From Candidatus Sumerlaeota bacterium (GTDB lineage Bacteria; Sumerlaeota; Sumerlaeia; JAFGJS01), in contig JAFGJS010000081.1 of NCBI GenBank assembly GCA_016928995.1, forward strand, positions 1 through 39,844: a DNA stretch of 39,844 nt, written 5' to 3'. How positions within the stretch are numbered: the stretch's first letter is position 1; each line of letters opens with the position of its first letter. Shown here one piece after another: positions 23,039 through 32,615 of this stretch. The position numbers and the translations under genes were made by a program. The notes below the pieces were generated by a model that was given only the letters and a program-made list of their open reading frames with translations, did not search any database and was not told the origin of the DNA.

Positions 23039-24775
23039 ATGACTTCGGCCGCTGTCTCAGTCGTGCAATTGACTCATTTTTTTGACCACTCGGAGCTTCC
23101 CGCCCTCGACGGCATCGACGCGGAAATCCGCGCCGGTCGCATCACCGGGCTGGTCGGACCGGATGGCGCGGGCAAGACGACTCTGATGCGGTTGATGGCC
23201 AGCCTGCTCGTTCCGAGTCAGGGGAAGGTTACGACGTGCGGGTTCGATACCCGGTGTGATCCGGGTCCAATCCGGGAACGCATCGGTTACATGCCTCAAC
23301 GCTTCGGTCTATACGAAGATCTATCCGTCATCGAAAACCTGCGGCTGTACGCCGATCTGCGTGCGGTCTTCGGGCGCCAGCGCGAGGAGGCATTCGAGCG
23401 GCTTCTCGCCTTCACCGATCTGAAGAACTTCACCAGCCGTCTTGCCGGTCGTCTTTCGGGAGGCATGAAGCAGAAGCTCGGCCTGGCGTGCGCCCTGATC
23501 CGCCGGCCGCAGGTCTTGCTGCTCGATGAACCGAGCGTCGGCGTCGATCCCATCAGCCGCCGCGAACTCTGGCGCATGGTGCGCGAACTGGTCGACGAGG
23601 AAATGGCGGTAGTCTGGAGCACGGCGTACCTGGACGAGGCTGAGCAGTGCGACGAGGCGTTGCTGCTGAACAGCGGCAAACTGCTCTTCAGCGGCGCCCC
23701 CGGAGCTTTGACGCAGCGCGTGAGTGGACGTGTGGCGCAGGTGCGCGGTCTGCCGGAAAATGTGAAACGTCTGACGCTGGCGCGGCTGCTCAATCACCCG
23801 CGCGTGCTTGATGGGATCGTACAGGGCGCGGCTCTTCGGCTGCTCCTGCGTGACGTGTCGGATGTCGAAGTTGCTCAATTGGACCTGCCTGACGGCGCGG
23901 AGTTGATCCCGGTTTCGCCGAACTTCGAGGACGCCTTCATGGATATCCTCGGCGGCGGTCCCGGCGGCAAATCCGAACTGGCTGAGAGATACGACTCGCT
24001 TGCCGACGATGGAAAACCGGTCGTTGTCGCGCAAGGGTTGACCAAACGTTTTGGCGGCTTTACGGCTGTCCATGACAATAGTTTTTCGATCCGGCGCGGT
24101 GAGATCTTCGGGCTTCTCGGTCCCAACGGAGCAGGGAAAAGCACGACCTTCAAGATGATGTGCGGATTGCTCAAACCGACCGAGGGCATCGGCAAGGTTG
24201 CGGGGATCGATCTGCGCCACGCCGCGAGCAAGGCGCGCAACCGCCTTGGCTACATGGCTCAGAAATTCAGCCTCTACGGCGATCTTTCAGTGCGCGAGAA
24301 CCTGCGTTTCTTCTCCGGCGTCTATGGATTGCGCGGCGCTGAACAACGGAAGGCCATCGAGCAGATGATCGAGGTGTTCGAACTGGGCGCCTACGTGACG
24401 GCGCGGGCAGGCGAATTGCCGCTCGGTTTCAAACAGCGCCTTTCCCTGGCCTGCGCGATGATGCACAAACCGGACGTGCTGTTTCTCGACGAGCCGACCA
24501 GCGGCGTCGATCCGGAGACGCGCCGCGAGTTCTGGAACCACATCAATGGTCTTGTGCAGAAAGGCGTCACGATCCTCGTGACGACGCACTTCATGGACGA
24601 GGCCGAGTACTGTGATCGCATCGGCTTGATCTATAGCGGTGAGAAGATCGCCGAGGGCACGCCGGAGGAACTGAAGCAGAGGGTCGCCAGCGATGAAAAT
24701 CCAGATCCGACGCTGGAAGACGCCTTCATCAGTCTGGTCCGCGCTTCTCATGTGGAAAGGAGCTTGGTCGCATGA
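23039..24775 (+). CDS. ybhF: Tandem ABC transporter ATPase, YbhF-like
   Basis: A 578-residue protein, the same length as Escherichia coli YbhF, with two nucleotide-binding domains. Domain 1: Walker A GPDGAGKTT (40-48), signature LSGGMKQ (139-145), Walker B LLLDEP (160-165). Domain 2: Walker A GPNGAGKST (361-369), signature degenerated to LPLGFKQ (460-466), Walker B LFLDEP (481-486). The H-loop His is present in domain 2 (TTHFMDEAE) but replaced in domain 1 (STAYLDEAE). The two ATP sites are therefore unequal, with one probably non-hydrolysing. It energises export together with the two permeases encoded next; ybhS starts inside its stop (ATGA). In E. coli the system affects tolerance to cationic and antibiotic compounds; the substrate here is unknown. 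Confidence 0.93.
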   Translation: MTSAAVSVVQLTHFFDHSELPALDGIDAEIRAGRITGLVGPDGAGKTTLMRLMASLLVPSQGKVTTCGFDTRCDPGPIRERIGYMPQRFGLYEDLSVIENLRLYADLRAVFGRQREEAFERLLAFTDLKNFTSRLAGRLSGGMKQKLGLACALIRRPQVLLLDEPSVGVDPISRRELWRMVRELVDEEMAVVWSTAYLDEAEQCDEALLLNSGKLLFSGAPGALTQRVSGRVAQVRGLPENVKRLTLARLLNHPRVLDGIVQGAALRLLLRDVSDVEVAQLDLPDGAELIPVSPNFEDAFMDILGGGPGGKSELAERYDSLADDGKPVVVAQGLTKRFGGFTAVHDNSFSIRRGEIFGLLGPNGAGKSTTFKMMCGLLKPTEGIGKVAGIDLRHAASKARNRLGYMAQKFSLYGDLSVRENLRFFSGVYGLRGAEQRKAIEQMIEVFELGAYVTARAGELPLGFKQRLSLACAMMHKPDVLFLDEPTSGVDPETRREFWNHINGLVQKGVTILVTTHFMDEAEYCDRIGLIYSGEKIAEGTPEELKQRVASDENPDPTLEDAFISLVRASHVERSLVA

Positions 24776-25905
24776 CGCTCCACGCTCTCATCCGCATGAA
24801 GGCATTGATCCTGAAGGAGTCGCGGCAGATGGTGCGCGATCCGAGCAGCATCCTGATCGCCTTTGTGCTGCCCGCGATCCTGCTGGTGCTGTTCGGCTAC
24901 GGCGTCAACATGGACGCGCAAAACGTCGAGTTGGGCGTTGCGATGGAGTGCAGCGATCCGGCGGCGCAGCGCCTTGTGGGCGCCTTTCAGTCTTCGCCAT
25001 ACTTTGACGTTGAAGTGGCTCGAGACCGGCGCGAACTGCTGGACAAGGTGGTCAGCGGCGAATTGCGCGGCCTTGTGATTATTCCGCAGGACTTCACCAA
25101 TCGCTTGGCTCTGAGCGAGGCCAGCCCGATTCTGGTCATCACGGATGGCAGCGAGACGAACACGGCGAACTATGTGCGGAACTATGCCGCTGGTGTGCTG
25201 GGAGTCTGGCGCAGCGCGGAGGCTCGCGAACGAGGGTATGACGCCAGCGCGCGAATTCGACTGGAGCCGCGCTTCTGGTATAACGCCGAGTTGAAGAGCC
25301 GTAATGCGCTCATTCCGGGCAGCCTTGCGGTCGTCATGGCGATCGTCGGCACGCTGCTCACATCGCTTGTTGTGGCGCGGGAATGGGAGCGCGGGACGAT
25401 GGAGGCGCTGCTCTCAACGCCCACGAGTCCGTTCGAGATGCTGATCGGCAAGACCATCCCGTACCTCGCGCTGGGTTTCCTTTCGTTGGGCTGCTCCGTG
25501 TTTGTCGTCATCTTTCTCTTTGGCGTGCCGTATCGCGGCAGCGCCCTGGCGCTGATGCTGGCGGGCGGGGCGTTTCTGCTTAGCGCTCTGGGACAAGGTC
25601 TGCTGATCTCAACAGTCGCCAAGAATCAGTTCGTGGCCAGCCAGGGCGCCTTGATCACGGCATTTCTCCCTGCGTTCCTGCTGTCCGGATTCATCTTTGA
25701 TATCGCCTCGATGCCCTGGCTGGTCCGTCATATCACGCGCATTATCCCGGCCCGATATCTGGTGACAAACTTTCAGACGCTTTTCCTGGTGGGAGACGTG
25801 TGGGCTGTGCTGATCCATAATGTCGCGTTCCTGCTCGCGATCGCCGCGCTGCTGTTCGGTCTCACGCTGCGCAAGTCGCCTTCGCGCCTGGAGGGCTCCT
25901 CCTGA
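24772..25905 (+). CDS. ybhS: ABC-2-type permease, YbhS-like
   Basis: A 377-residue membrane subunit. The first helix is about 26-44 (SILIAFVLPAILLVLFGYGV), followed by a large external domain (about 50-170: GELRGLVIIPQDFTNRLALS, ILVITDGSETNTANYVRNY) and five C-terminal membrane helices, starting after the basic loop VVAREWERGTMEALLSTPTS. The last part LSGFIFDIASMPWLVRHITR, IIPARYLVTNFQTLFL is the ABC-2 family signature. Size equals E. coli YbhS. It overlaps ybhF by 4 nt and ybhR by 1 nt, so the subunits should be made in fixed ratio and pair as a heterodimer. Confidence 0.92.
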   Translation: MTLHALIRMKALILKESRQMVRDPSSILIAFVLPAILLVLFGYGVNMDAQNVELGVAMECSDPAAQRLVGAFQSSPYFDVEVARDRRELLDKVVSGELRGLVIIPQDFTNRLALSEASPILVITDGSETNTANYVRNYAAGVLGVWRSAEARERGYDASARIRLEPRFWYNAELKSRNALIPGSLAVVMAIVGTLLTSLVVAREWERGTMEALLSTPTSPFEMLIGKTIPYLALGFLSLGCSVFVVIFLFGVPYRGSALALMLAGGAFLLSALGQGLLISTVAKNQFVASQGALITAFLPAFLLSGFIFDIASMPWLVRHITRIIPARYLVTNFQTLFLVGDVWAVLIHNVAFLLAIAALLFGLTLRKSPSRLEGSS

Positions 25906-27005
25906 TGCTGCCTCGTCTCTGCTCGCTGATTGTCAAGGAACTGCTGGCCGCGCTGAAAGACCCGAAGGCCCGCTTCCTGCTGATCATGCCGCCGTTGATC
26001 CAAACGCTCCTCTTCGCGTTTGCCGTCACGCTGGAAGTCAACAACATGACGCTGGCCGTGCAGAATTTGGACGGCGGCAAATGGAGTTACGAACTTATTC
26101 AGCGGCTCAGCGCCTCACGGACCTTCACAAACGTCATCGCCGTCGAGAGCGAGGAGCAGATCATGCGCGCGCTCGATGAACAGCTGGCCATCGCGGCGCT
26201 TTCGATTCCGCAGGATTTCTCCCGCGCCATCGAGGCTGGGATTCCCGCGGACGTTCAGTTGCTGCTGGACGGGCGGAAGACCAACACGGCGCAGATTGTC
26301 GCGGGTTATACGGAACAGATCGTCGGCGCGCTGCAGCAGGAGTTGTCCGGCGGAGAGCAAGGCAATGTGGTCTTGATCGAGCGGAATTGGTTCAATCCAA
26401 ACTTGAACTACAAGTGGTTCACACTGCCGTCGCTCGTGGCGATTCTCTCGACGCTCATTGCGCTGCTGGTTACGGCGATGTCCGTCGCGCGAGAGAGGGA
26501 GGTCGGCACCTTCGAGCAACTTCTGGTTTCGCCGTTGCGCCCGGTGGAAATCCTGCTCGGCAAGGCCGCCGCCGCGCTGCTGATCGCAACGCTGGAAGCC
26601 ACGGGCATCATCCTGATCGCCGTTTATGGTTTTCGCATTCCCTTCGAGGGTTCGCCCTTGTTGTTATACAGCTCGATGATCGTCTTCCTGCTGTCGATCA
26701 TCGGCGTCGGACTGTTCATCAGCTCCCTTTCCATGACACAGCAGCAGGGCATCCTCGGGGCGTTCACCTTCATGGTCCCGGCGGTGATTCTCTCCGGCTT
26801 CGCCACGCCCATCGAGAACATGCCGGAGTGGCTCCAGTTCATCACACTAGGCGATCCGCTCAGGTGGTTTCTGGTGATCGTGCGCGGGATTTTCCTGAAG
26901 GGCATGCCCGCCGCCGATGTCGCCGCGAACACCTGGCCCTTGGCGATCATCGCGGTCATAACCCTCAGCGCCGCCGACATCCTTTTCCGCAAACGGATGG
27001 AGTAG
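25905..27005 (+). CDS. ybhR: ABC-2-type permease, YbhR-like
   Basis: A 366-residue homologue of the preceding permease with the same plan: first helix about 23-41 (RFLLIMPPLIQTLLFAFAVT), external domain (QLLLDGRKTNTAQIVAGYTE), cytoplasmic loop SVAREREVGTFEQLLVSPLR and five helices ending in the signature LSGFATPIENMPEWLQFITL, GDPLRWFLVIVRGIFLKGM. Its ATG overlaps the ybhS stop (TGATG). It is the last gene of the operon; the next gene follows after 211 bp and belongs to a different family. Only a very weak hairpin before a T-run (27061-27084) could end transcription. Confidence 0.92.
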   Translation: MLPRLCSLIVKELLAALKDPKARFLLIMPPLIQTLLFAFAVTLEVNNMTLAVQNLDGGKWSYELIQRLSASRTFTNVIAVESEEQIMRALDEQLAIAALSIPQDFSRAIEAGIPADVQLLLDGRKTNTAQIVAGYTEQIVGALQQELSGGEQGNVVLIERNWFNPNLNYKWFTLPSLVAILSTLIALLVTAMSVAREREVGTFEQLLVSPLRPVEILLGKAAAALLIATLEATGIILIAVYGFRIPFEGSPLLLYSSMIVFLLSIIGVGLFISSLSMTQQQGILGAFTFMVPAVILSGFATPIENMPEWLQFITLGDPLRWFLVIVRGIFLKGMPAADVAANTWPLAIIAVITLSAADILFRKRME

Positions 27006-27216
27006 CGGATTCCGTACAATCCAGTGGAACTTTGTGTATAGGCAACGAAATTTGTAAATGGCAAAACCAAGTTGCGCTTTTTTTAAATTGATTTTGCTTG
27101 AATTCTGCGGATCAGCGAAGACTTTTTAAAGAAGAGTCTCAATGGCTGTTTGAGTCGAAGAGCCCAAACTTATTGTCACTCTTAGCTCGCGGTTGAAAAT
27201 TGGAAACTCATGAAAG

Positions 27217-29238
27217 ATGGATGAAGCTTCGAATAATACACGCAAAAACAATATGGCAGACCACAATTGGTTGAGTTGGGCGTATGCGATACTGCTCAGC
27301 ACAATCAGCGCATTGTTCGTCTGTGTCGTCACGCCGTACAATAATTTCATCATCGCGAATTCGTATATCTCGGACAGCTATCTGCCGGTCGCATCGGTCT
27401 TTTGCATCACGCTGATCTCGCTGATCATCAATCCATTGATGGGCAAGATCGTTCCGGCGCTCAGGTTGAATTTCAAACAACTGGCCTTGATCTTCGCCGT
27501 GCTGCTCGCTGTCGCCGTGACGCCAAGTTCCGGCTTGCTGCGCGTCGTGCCTTATTTCATCGCGTACATTTCAAACGACACGGCCTCGGATCGGCGTTTG
27601 GCTGACGCGTTCGCGGCGCTTGATCCGCCTGCGTCGCTATTTCCGGACAACCTGACCTACGGCGCCCCGAAGCCTGTGGTCGAACCGTTTATCAAAGAAC
27701 TCAATCCCGGCGAATCCGTTCCCTGGCGCGCATGGATTCCGCCTTTGATCAGCTGGAGTGGTTTTCTGATTCCATACTGGATCATGATGGTCGCGCTGGG
27801 GGTGATCGTCTTCCCTCAGTGGCGCCTGAATGAGCGATTGCCGTTTCCGCTTTTGAGGGTGCAGCAGGAATTGATTCAATCGCCGGAACCAGGCAAAAGG
27901 CTGCCGTCCATCTTTAACAGCACGGCGTTTCGCACCGGTCTGATCGGTGTTTTCATGTTGCACTTCTTGTCGGAATTCGACGCCAATTGTCCGGGGACCG
28001 TGCCGTCGGTCCACCTTTCCTGGAACCTGTCGCGGTTCTTTTCGGAAGACCCGCTGAACTACCTGCCCTACTGGATCAAGGTCGGCCGCATTCATTTCAT
28101 GTTTCTCGGCATCGCGTTCTTCATGCCCAATCGCATCGGCTTTTCCATCTGGTCGTTCCAGATCATCTGGGCTTTATATGTGATGATCTACTCCGCTTAT
28201 TATCCGCCGTGGCAGGAATTAAGCATGGACGATCATAACACGGGGGCGGTCTTCGGCACATTCCTGGTCGTCGTCTGGCTGGGCCGTTCTCACTGGTTGC
28301 ATGTGCTGAAGTGCATGATCGGCAAAGTTAGGGGAGCGGATGATCTTTCCTACTCCATCAGCGGCTGGGCGTTTGCGCTGGGATGCGCGGGGATGGCCGC
28401 ATGGTTGATCTGGGTGAAAACGCCGCTGCCATACGTTTTGTTTCTCGTGTTCATGACGGTTGTTTTCACGCTGGTGATGACGCGCGTCATCGCCGAGTCC
28501 GGTCTGCCGTTGCTTGGAGTGAATCCGGTCACCATCCAACGTCTGCTGCGGCTTGTGCCTGCCGCGTTTCACACGCCGTCGTCGGCTTTTTTCGGCGGAC
28601 TTATTTCGCTGTTCAACGGCTCCAACAACCGGATGTGCGTCGCCGTGCTGACCACTCACGCCATCGGTCTGGAAAGCAAGGCCACGCAGTCCAAACGCAC
28701 GTCCATCGGCGGACTCGTGCTGTTCGTGCTCATCGCCTCCCTGGTCGTCTGTGGCATGGTGCATCTCTACGCCACGTATCATCACTCAACCTCGCTGAAC
28801 GGCATGGAATATCCGATCAGCGTTTGGGGCGGCACATGCATCAACTGGACGGCCAACACGATGCTTTTCGAGCAGCAGCGAGGCGCGATGAGCGTCAGCC
28901 ATTACAACCAGATCGGACATTTGTTTTTCGGCTTTGGCCTGGTGCTGCTGTTGCAATATTTGTGTCTGACTTTCACCTGGTGGCCGCTGCATCCGATTGC
29001 GCTGATGTTCGTGGGCACCTGGTACTGCGAGCAGCTTTGGGTCAGCGTCTTTCTCGGCTGGCTGATCAAGGTTCTGCTGCTGCGTTATGGCGGCTCGCGT
29101 GTTTATCGCAACGCCACGCCGTTTTTTATCGGCATTATCCTCGGAGAAGTCCTGGCGGTCGCCTTCTGGGTGACCATCTCCGGCATCCGCGCCTTCAACG
29201 GCCTGCCCTATCAGGTCGTTGAGATTCTTCCGTATTAG
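27217..29238 (+). CDS. Polytopic membrane protein, DUF6785/DUF6784 family
   Basis: A 673-residue integral membrane protein with at least a dozen hydrophobic segments. The opening (WAYAILLSTISALFVCVVTP, YNNFIIANSYISDSYLPVAS) and the end (PIALMFVGTWYCEQLWVSVF, LGWLIKVLLLRYGGSRVYRN, ATPFFIGIILGEV) match what I know of the paired DUF6785 (N-terminal) and DUF6784 (C-terminal) domains, proteins typical of planctomycetes, lentisphaerae and relatives and distantly like OPT transporters. The function is not established; transport is inference. Conserved-looking loop PTIQ-type residues include RVIAESGLPLLGVNPVTIQR. A second ATG at 27253 (MADHNW) is an alternative start; neither has a good ribosome binding site. 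No adjacent partner gene. Confidence 0.8.
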   Translation: MDEASNNTRKNNMADHNWLSWAYAILLSTISALFVCVVTPYNNFIIANSYISDSYLPVASVFCITLISLIINPLMGKIVPALRLNFKQLALIFAVLLAVAVTPSSGLLRVVPYFIAYISNDTASDRRLADAFAALDPPASLFPDNLTYGAPKPVVEPFIKELNPGESVPWRAWIPPLISWSGFLIPYWIMMVALGVIVFPQWRLNERLPFPLLRVQQELIQSPEPGKRLPSIFNSTAFRTGLIGVFMLHFLSEFDANCPGTVPSVHLSWNLSRFFSEDPLNYLPYWIKVGRIHFMFLGIAFFMPNRIGFSIWSFQIIWALYVMIYSAYYPPWQELSMDDHNTGAVFGTFLVVVWLGRSHWLHVLKCMIGKVRGADDLSYSISGWAFALGCAGMAAWLIWVKTPLPYVLFLVFMTVVFTLVMTRVIAESGLPLLGVNPVTIQRLLRLVPAAFHTPSSAFFGGLISLFNGSNNRMCVAVLTTHAIGLESKATQSKRTSIGGLVLFVLIASLVVCGMVHLYATYHHSTSLNGMEYPISVWGGTCINWTANTMLFEQQRGAMSVSHYNQIGHLFFGFGLVLLLQYLCLTFTWWPLHPIALMFVGTWYCEQLWVSVFLGWLIKVLLLRYGGSRVYRNATPFFIGIILGEVLAVAFWVTISGIRAFNGLPYQVVEILPY

Positions 29239-29293
29239 GCCTTTAAAGGCTGAAATAAAGTAGGGCACTTTTTTTAAAAAACCATGTATATGA

Positions 29294-30076
29294 TTATTTT
29301 GGACCAACAAGAAAGTGAATTACATCTGTACTCATACTATCATCATGAATAACTGTAGGCGGGTAACCGTGCTCTTCAAATAAGGGCAATAAAGAAATTA
29401 TTGAATTCGAGTCAATTTTGCTATTTGTTAAAACGGCGAGGTGGTCTTGAAATGGTTCTGGTGTTACAAGGTTCATTATTCCTAAAGTTACCCATTCAGA
29501 TTCTTCAAATACTTTTTTTATTTCGTTACCATAAGCAAGTGCATCAGTATCTCCTACTGGAACGATGATGCCAACCTTGAGTGGTTTCATTTTCTTCAAA
29601 TTAGAAATAATTTGTTTTTTAGTCTTAAAACTGACAGTTCGTACTCGTTTAATATCTTTTGTTGTTTCTGTCAGTTTGTTAATAGCATCATTAAGGTCTT
29701 CTACTAATAATTCGAGACGCTGATCCGCTGGAGTTTGGGGGAATGTTTTATCCGCTACGGCTAAAAATGGAGCGAGTTTTAGTTCTGCCTTATCACGTTC
29801 ATTTTCTGTACTTTTCAAGCTATTTTCTAAGTTCTCTTTATCTTTTTTCAAATCACTGATCACTTGTTTTAAATCTTTAATTTCATTCTGATGTTTTTTT
29901 TCAATATTAGGTATAGTGAAATATCCTTGATAGGCTGCATAAAAAGCGGGCAGAACAAAAATAATTAGGACAAGTATAATTACAAATGATGCGAGTACTT
30001 TTCGGCGCTTCCACGAATCACGCCAGTCGTCGTATTCGGATTCTGTTTTACGAACAAAAGATTTATCTTCTGCCAT
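29294..30076 (-). CDS. Membrane-anchored coiled-coil protein, unknown function
   Basis: A 260-residue protein: a charged cytoplasmic N-terminus (EDKSFVRKTESEYDDWRDSW), one transmembrane helix (28-50, LASFVIILVLIIFVLPAFYA), a coiled coil of about 50 residues (IEKKHQNEIKDLKQVISDLK and on) and a C-terminal globular domain (165-260) containing KPLKVGIIVPVGDTDALAYG and FEESEWVTLGIMNLV, which has the pattern of an alpha/beta domain found on several uncharacterised bacterial membrane proteins. Lys- and Ile-rich, AT-rich codons set it apart from its neighbours. AGAGG lies about 6 nt before the ATG. It is the second gene of a two-gene unit, 29 bp after the small gene at 30106-30363. Function unknown. 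Confidence 0.75.
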   Translation of the reverse strand: MAEDKSFVRKTESEYDDWRDSWKRRKVLASFVIILVLIIFVLPAFYAAYQGYFTIPNIEKKHQNEIKDLKQVISDLKKDKENLENSLKSTENERDKAELKLAPFLAVADKTFPQTPADQRLELLVEDLNDAINKLTETTKDIKRVRTVSFKTKKQIISNLKKMKPLKVGIIVPVGDTDALAYGNEIKKVFEESEWVTLGIMNLVTPEPFQDHLAVLTNSKIDSNSIISLLPLFEEHGYPPTVIHDDSMSTDVIHFLVGPK

Positions 30077-30105
30077 GATCGCCTCTTACGCATTACTTAT
30101 GTTAT

Positions 30106-30363
30106 TTATTCTTGTTTATTCTCAAGTGCGACCTTAAAATTCATTATGAAGGTTTCTTCATCAATATCTTTAAGAATGTTTGTATGTGAATCGACTTTGA
30201 TGACATCTATTTCAGGATCGCTGATGCATTTAACTCGAAAAGTACACCATTTTCTTATGGGATTCATCTTTCCATTTTGATCAATGATATTTGTGGAAAG
30301 CATATCCGGTTTTATATTTTCTAATCGCCATTTTCTTCCATCGAAAACAAATTCACTGTTCAT
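30106..30363 (-). CDS. Small soluble protein, unknown function
   Basis: An 85-residue protein of mixed alpha/beta character (FVFDGRKWRLENIKPDML, NPIRKWCTFRVKCISDPEID). GGGAGG lies 6 nt before the ATG, a strong site. AT-rich like its downstream neighbour, with which it forms a two-gene unit; together they look like a transferred insert between higher-GC genes. I recognise no family. Confidence 0.7.
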   Translation of the reverse strand: MNSEFVFDGRKWRLENIKPDMLSTNIIDQNGKMNPIRKWCTFRVKCISDPEIDVIKVDSHTNILKDIDEETFIMNFKVALENKQE

Positions 30364-30440
30364 TTTACGCCTCCCAAAAAAACACTGATATGATTCTCAT
30401 CCCTGGATCATTTAGGGTATTTCAAGTACACTCCACTTAA

Positions 30441-32351
30441 TCAGTGTACGTCCAGCAGTAATTCAGTTGTGGAGATGGCTCGGCCGATGTGGGCGCTGCT
30501 TGTCTCGCTGGTCAGGCTGCCGCCGGATGTGGCGAAATAATGCCGCCATGGCGTGAGGCCGGTGTGCTGATCCGAAATGCCCTGCATCACGACTGTGCAA
30601 TCCGCGCCGGCGGATGCGCTGGTTTGTGCGATGCCGGCGACGTTGCCGCTGGAATCTCCCGCCGTGGCAATCACGGCCGTGCCAATATATTCTGAACCAG
30701 TTCCGTCGTCGGCGCCGATCACAGCGAAGTCGCCGTCGCCCAGCGCGACGGCTTGGACAAAGAATATTGCATAGTCCGTGACTGGATACGGCTCGCTCCA
30801 GCTGACGCTATTATGCTCCCAGGAGCCCACGATCGCATAGCCAAAGTAATCGGGATAATTTTCCTGATCGCGAAAAACGGCGACAATGCGTGAGTCGGGC
30901 AATACATCCAATGATGGATACATCGAGGAGACGGGAAAGATGACCTGGGGCGCGCCCGGATCGATGGACAAGCCGTTCGTCCGGCAGATAACAGCCGTGC
31001 CGAAATTGCCATTGTCATAATCGATATATGCAATCAAAACCGAACCGTCCGGCAGAACGGCTGTCGCCGCTTGATCCGCATGATGCTCGCTGAACACATA
31101 TTCATCGCCGAAGTCGATATCGGAGCCTGACAGTGCTCCGATGATCGCCGTGCCGGCGCTTGAATTATCAATATCCCGAAAAGCCGCCAGGAAACGCGTG
31201 TCGCTTTGCCGGGCCAGGGAAACATCCGCGGTGGATCCCGCATTGAACACCGACTCGGCGCCCCAGTAAATCGCGTTGCCCGTGATGCTGCCGGCAATAG
31301 CTGTGCCGTAATACGAATTGCCATCGTCGCGATAGGCCACAACAATGCTTGTCGCCGTCAAGGCCAGTGTGTCAACATAGTAACTCTCAGCGTCGTTGAA
31401 GACCGCCTCCGCTCCCCAGGTAAACGTGCCGCTGGTAATGTCGCCGATCCGGGCCGCGCCCTGATCGACGGATACCCCGTTGTCCCAGTAGGCGACTAGG
31501 ATTCTGTTCTCGGAAAGCGCTGAGACGGAGAGATAACTGCTCGTTCCATTATTGAAAACCTGCGGCGCGCTCCAGGTGATAGTCGCGCCGCTTACGTCGC
31601 CGATGATCGCCGTGCCATAAGATGAATTGCCGCCGTCCCGGTACACCACGACGAAGCGCGTGCCGGACAAGGCGACGGCGTCGATCTGCGAACATTGATC
31701 CGCGTCGAACACCGAGGAGAAGAGCCAGGTGCTCGCGGGATCGTACGGCCGGATCGCGCCGTTGACATAGGCGACGACATCCCCGGCGGTCACGCTTTCG
31801 CCCGCCGCGACGGCAAAGTCGTGCACGATGCTGCGCGCCTGGTCCGCGGTTCCGCTCAGGCTCCCCAGGTTGTGCGTGTGGCCGGCTGCGGCGAACGCCG
31901 TCGAGTCGCTGCCGTCCAGCGTGTCCGCGTCCAGACCGCTGCCGCTTCCTTGCCGCACAACGCTCTGGGCATAAAGCACGCTGTGCACCTGTACCCGGCC
32001 GGGAAACACATCATCTGCATCGATTGATCCATCCGGCGTGGCGGAACTGTCAATGGCCAGTTCGTAATACACGTCCGTGGAACTGAAAACTTCGACCGGC
32101 GGAACGACGTTGATCACGAATCGTCCCGAGCCGCTGACCGTGACTATGCCGGTTAAATCCGCTCCCAGCTGGCTTCCCGACGCAGCCTGATCGTAAAAAC
32201 GCACGCGGTAGGCGCGTTCGCCCGCCAGGGCTTCATCGCCGGCTGAAGCAATCGCGCCTTGAATGGCGATCGTTTGCGGCGCCGCGTTCACGCCGGATCC
32301 AAAGAGCATCAACATTAAGCATGAAACTTTGACCATTCGACGAAAACTCAT
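30441..32351 (-). CDS. Secreted protein with seven-repeat beta-propeller-like region
   Basis: A 636-residue exported protein. I chose the ATG at 32351 because GAGGAG lies 9 nt upstream and a signal peptide follows (VKVSCLMLMLFGSGVNA, cleavage before APQ); the open frame runs 13 codons further. Next comes the same surface-protein N-terminal module as in the gene at 6219 (YRVRFYDQAASGSQLGADL, RFVINVVPP). Then, from about 211 to 570, seven consecutive repeats of about 51 residues follow, each with a core like VVVYRDGGNSSYGTAIIGDV and an aromatic WSAPQVFN-type boundary; seven such units suggest a seven-bladed propeller. The C-terminus (VMQGISDQHTGLTPWRHYFA, then GRAISTTELLLD) resembles the tips of tail-fibre-like proteins. 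Role in adhesion or sugar binding is inference. Confidence 0.8.
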   Translation of the reverse strand: MSFRRMVKVSCLMLMLFGSGVNAAPQTIAIQGAIASAGDEALAGERAYRVRFYDQAASGSQLGADLTGIVTVSGSGRFVINVVPPVEVFSSTDVYYELAIDSSATPDGSIDADDVFPGRVQVHSVLYAQSVVRQGSGSGLDADTLDGSDSTAFAAAGHTHNLGSLSGTADQARSIVHDFAVAAGESVTAGDVVAYVNGAIRPYDPASTWLFSSVFDADQCSQIDAVALSGTRFVVVYRDGGNSSYGTAIIGDVSGATITWSAPQVFNNGTSSYLSVSALSENRILVAYWDNGVSVDQGAARIGDITSGTFTWGAEAVFNDAESYYVDTLALTATSIVVAYRDDGNSYYGTAIAGSITGNAIYWGAESVFNAGSTADVSLARQSDTRFLAAFRDIDNSSAGTAIIGALSGSDIDFGDEYVFSEHHADQAATAVLPDGSVLIAYIDYDNGNFGTAVICRTNGLSIDPGAPQVIFPVSSMYPSLDVLPDSRIVAVFRDQENYPDYFGYAIVGSWEHNSVSWSEPYPVTDYAIFFVQAVALGDGDFAVIGADDGTGSEYIGTAVIATAGDSSGNVAGIAQTSASAGADCTVVMQGISDQHTGLTPWRHYFATSGGSLTSETSSAHIGRAISTTELLLDVH

Positions 32352-32615
32352 AACGGCATTCTCCTCATTCGACACAGAATATTCATTCACAGCCTCTTTG
32401 ATCCATTAATGCTTGTCCCATAGAAGGCGTTTGATATCAAGCAGGAATTCATAGCATCACTAGAAGCGTCAATTGATCGGAAAATTTTAGCTAAATGTAT
32501 TGAAAAAAGATGTTACGCAATGAAGATGATGTCTTGAGCGGATAATTTTTCAATCGATGAGACTGTTGATCAGCGGCGCGTTTCGTGCTGACGGCTCCAA
32601 TCGTTAGTTTGCTCA

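Noticed and set aside
27061-27084. Terminator after ybhR (GCAA-N7-TTGC then seven T)
   Set aside because: The stem is only 4 bp; too weak to call, although the T-run is real.
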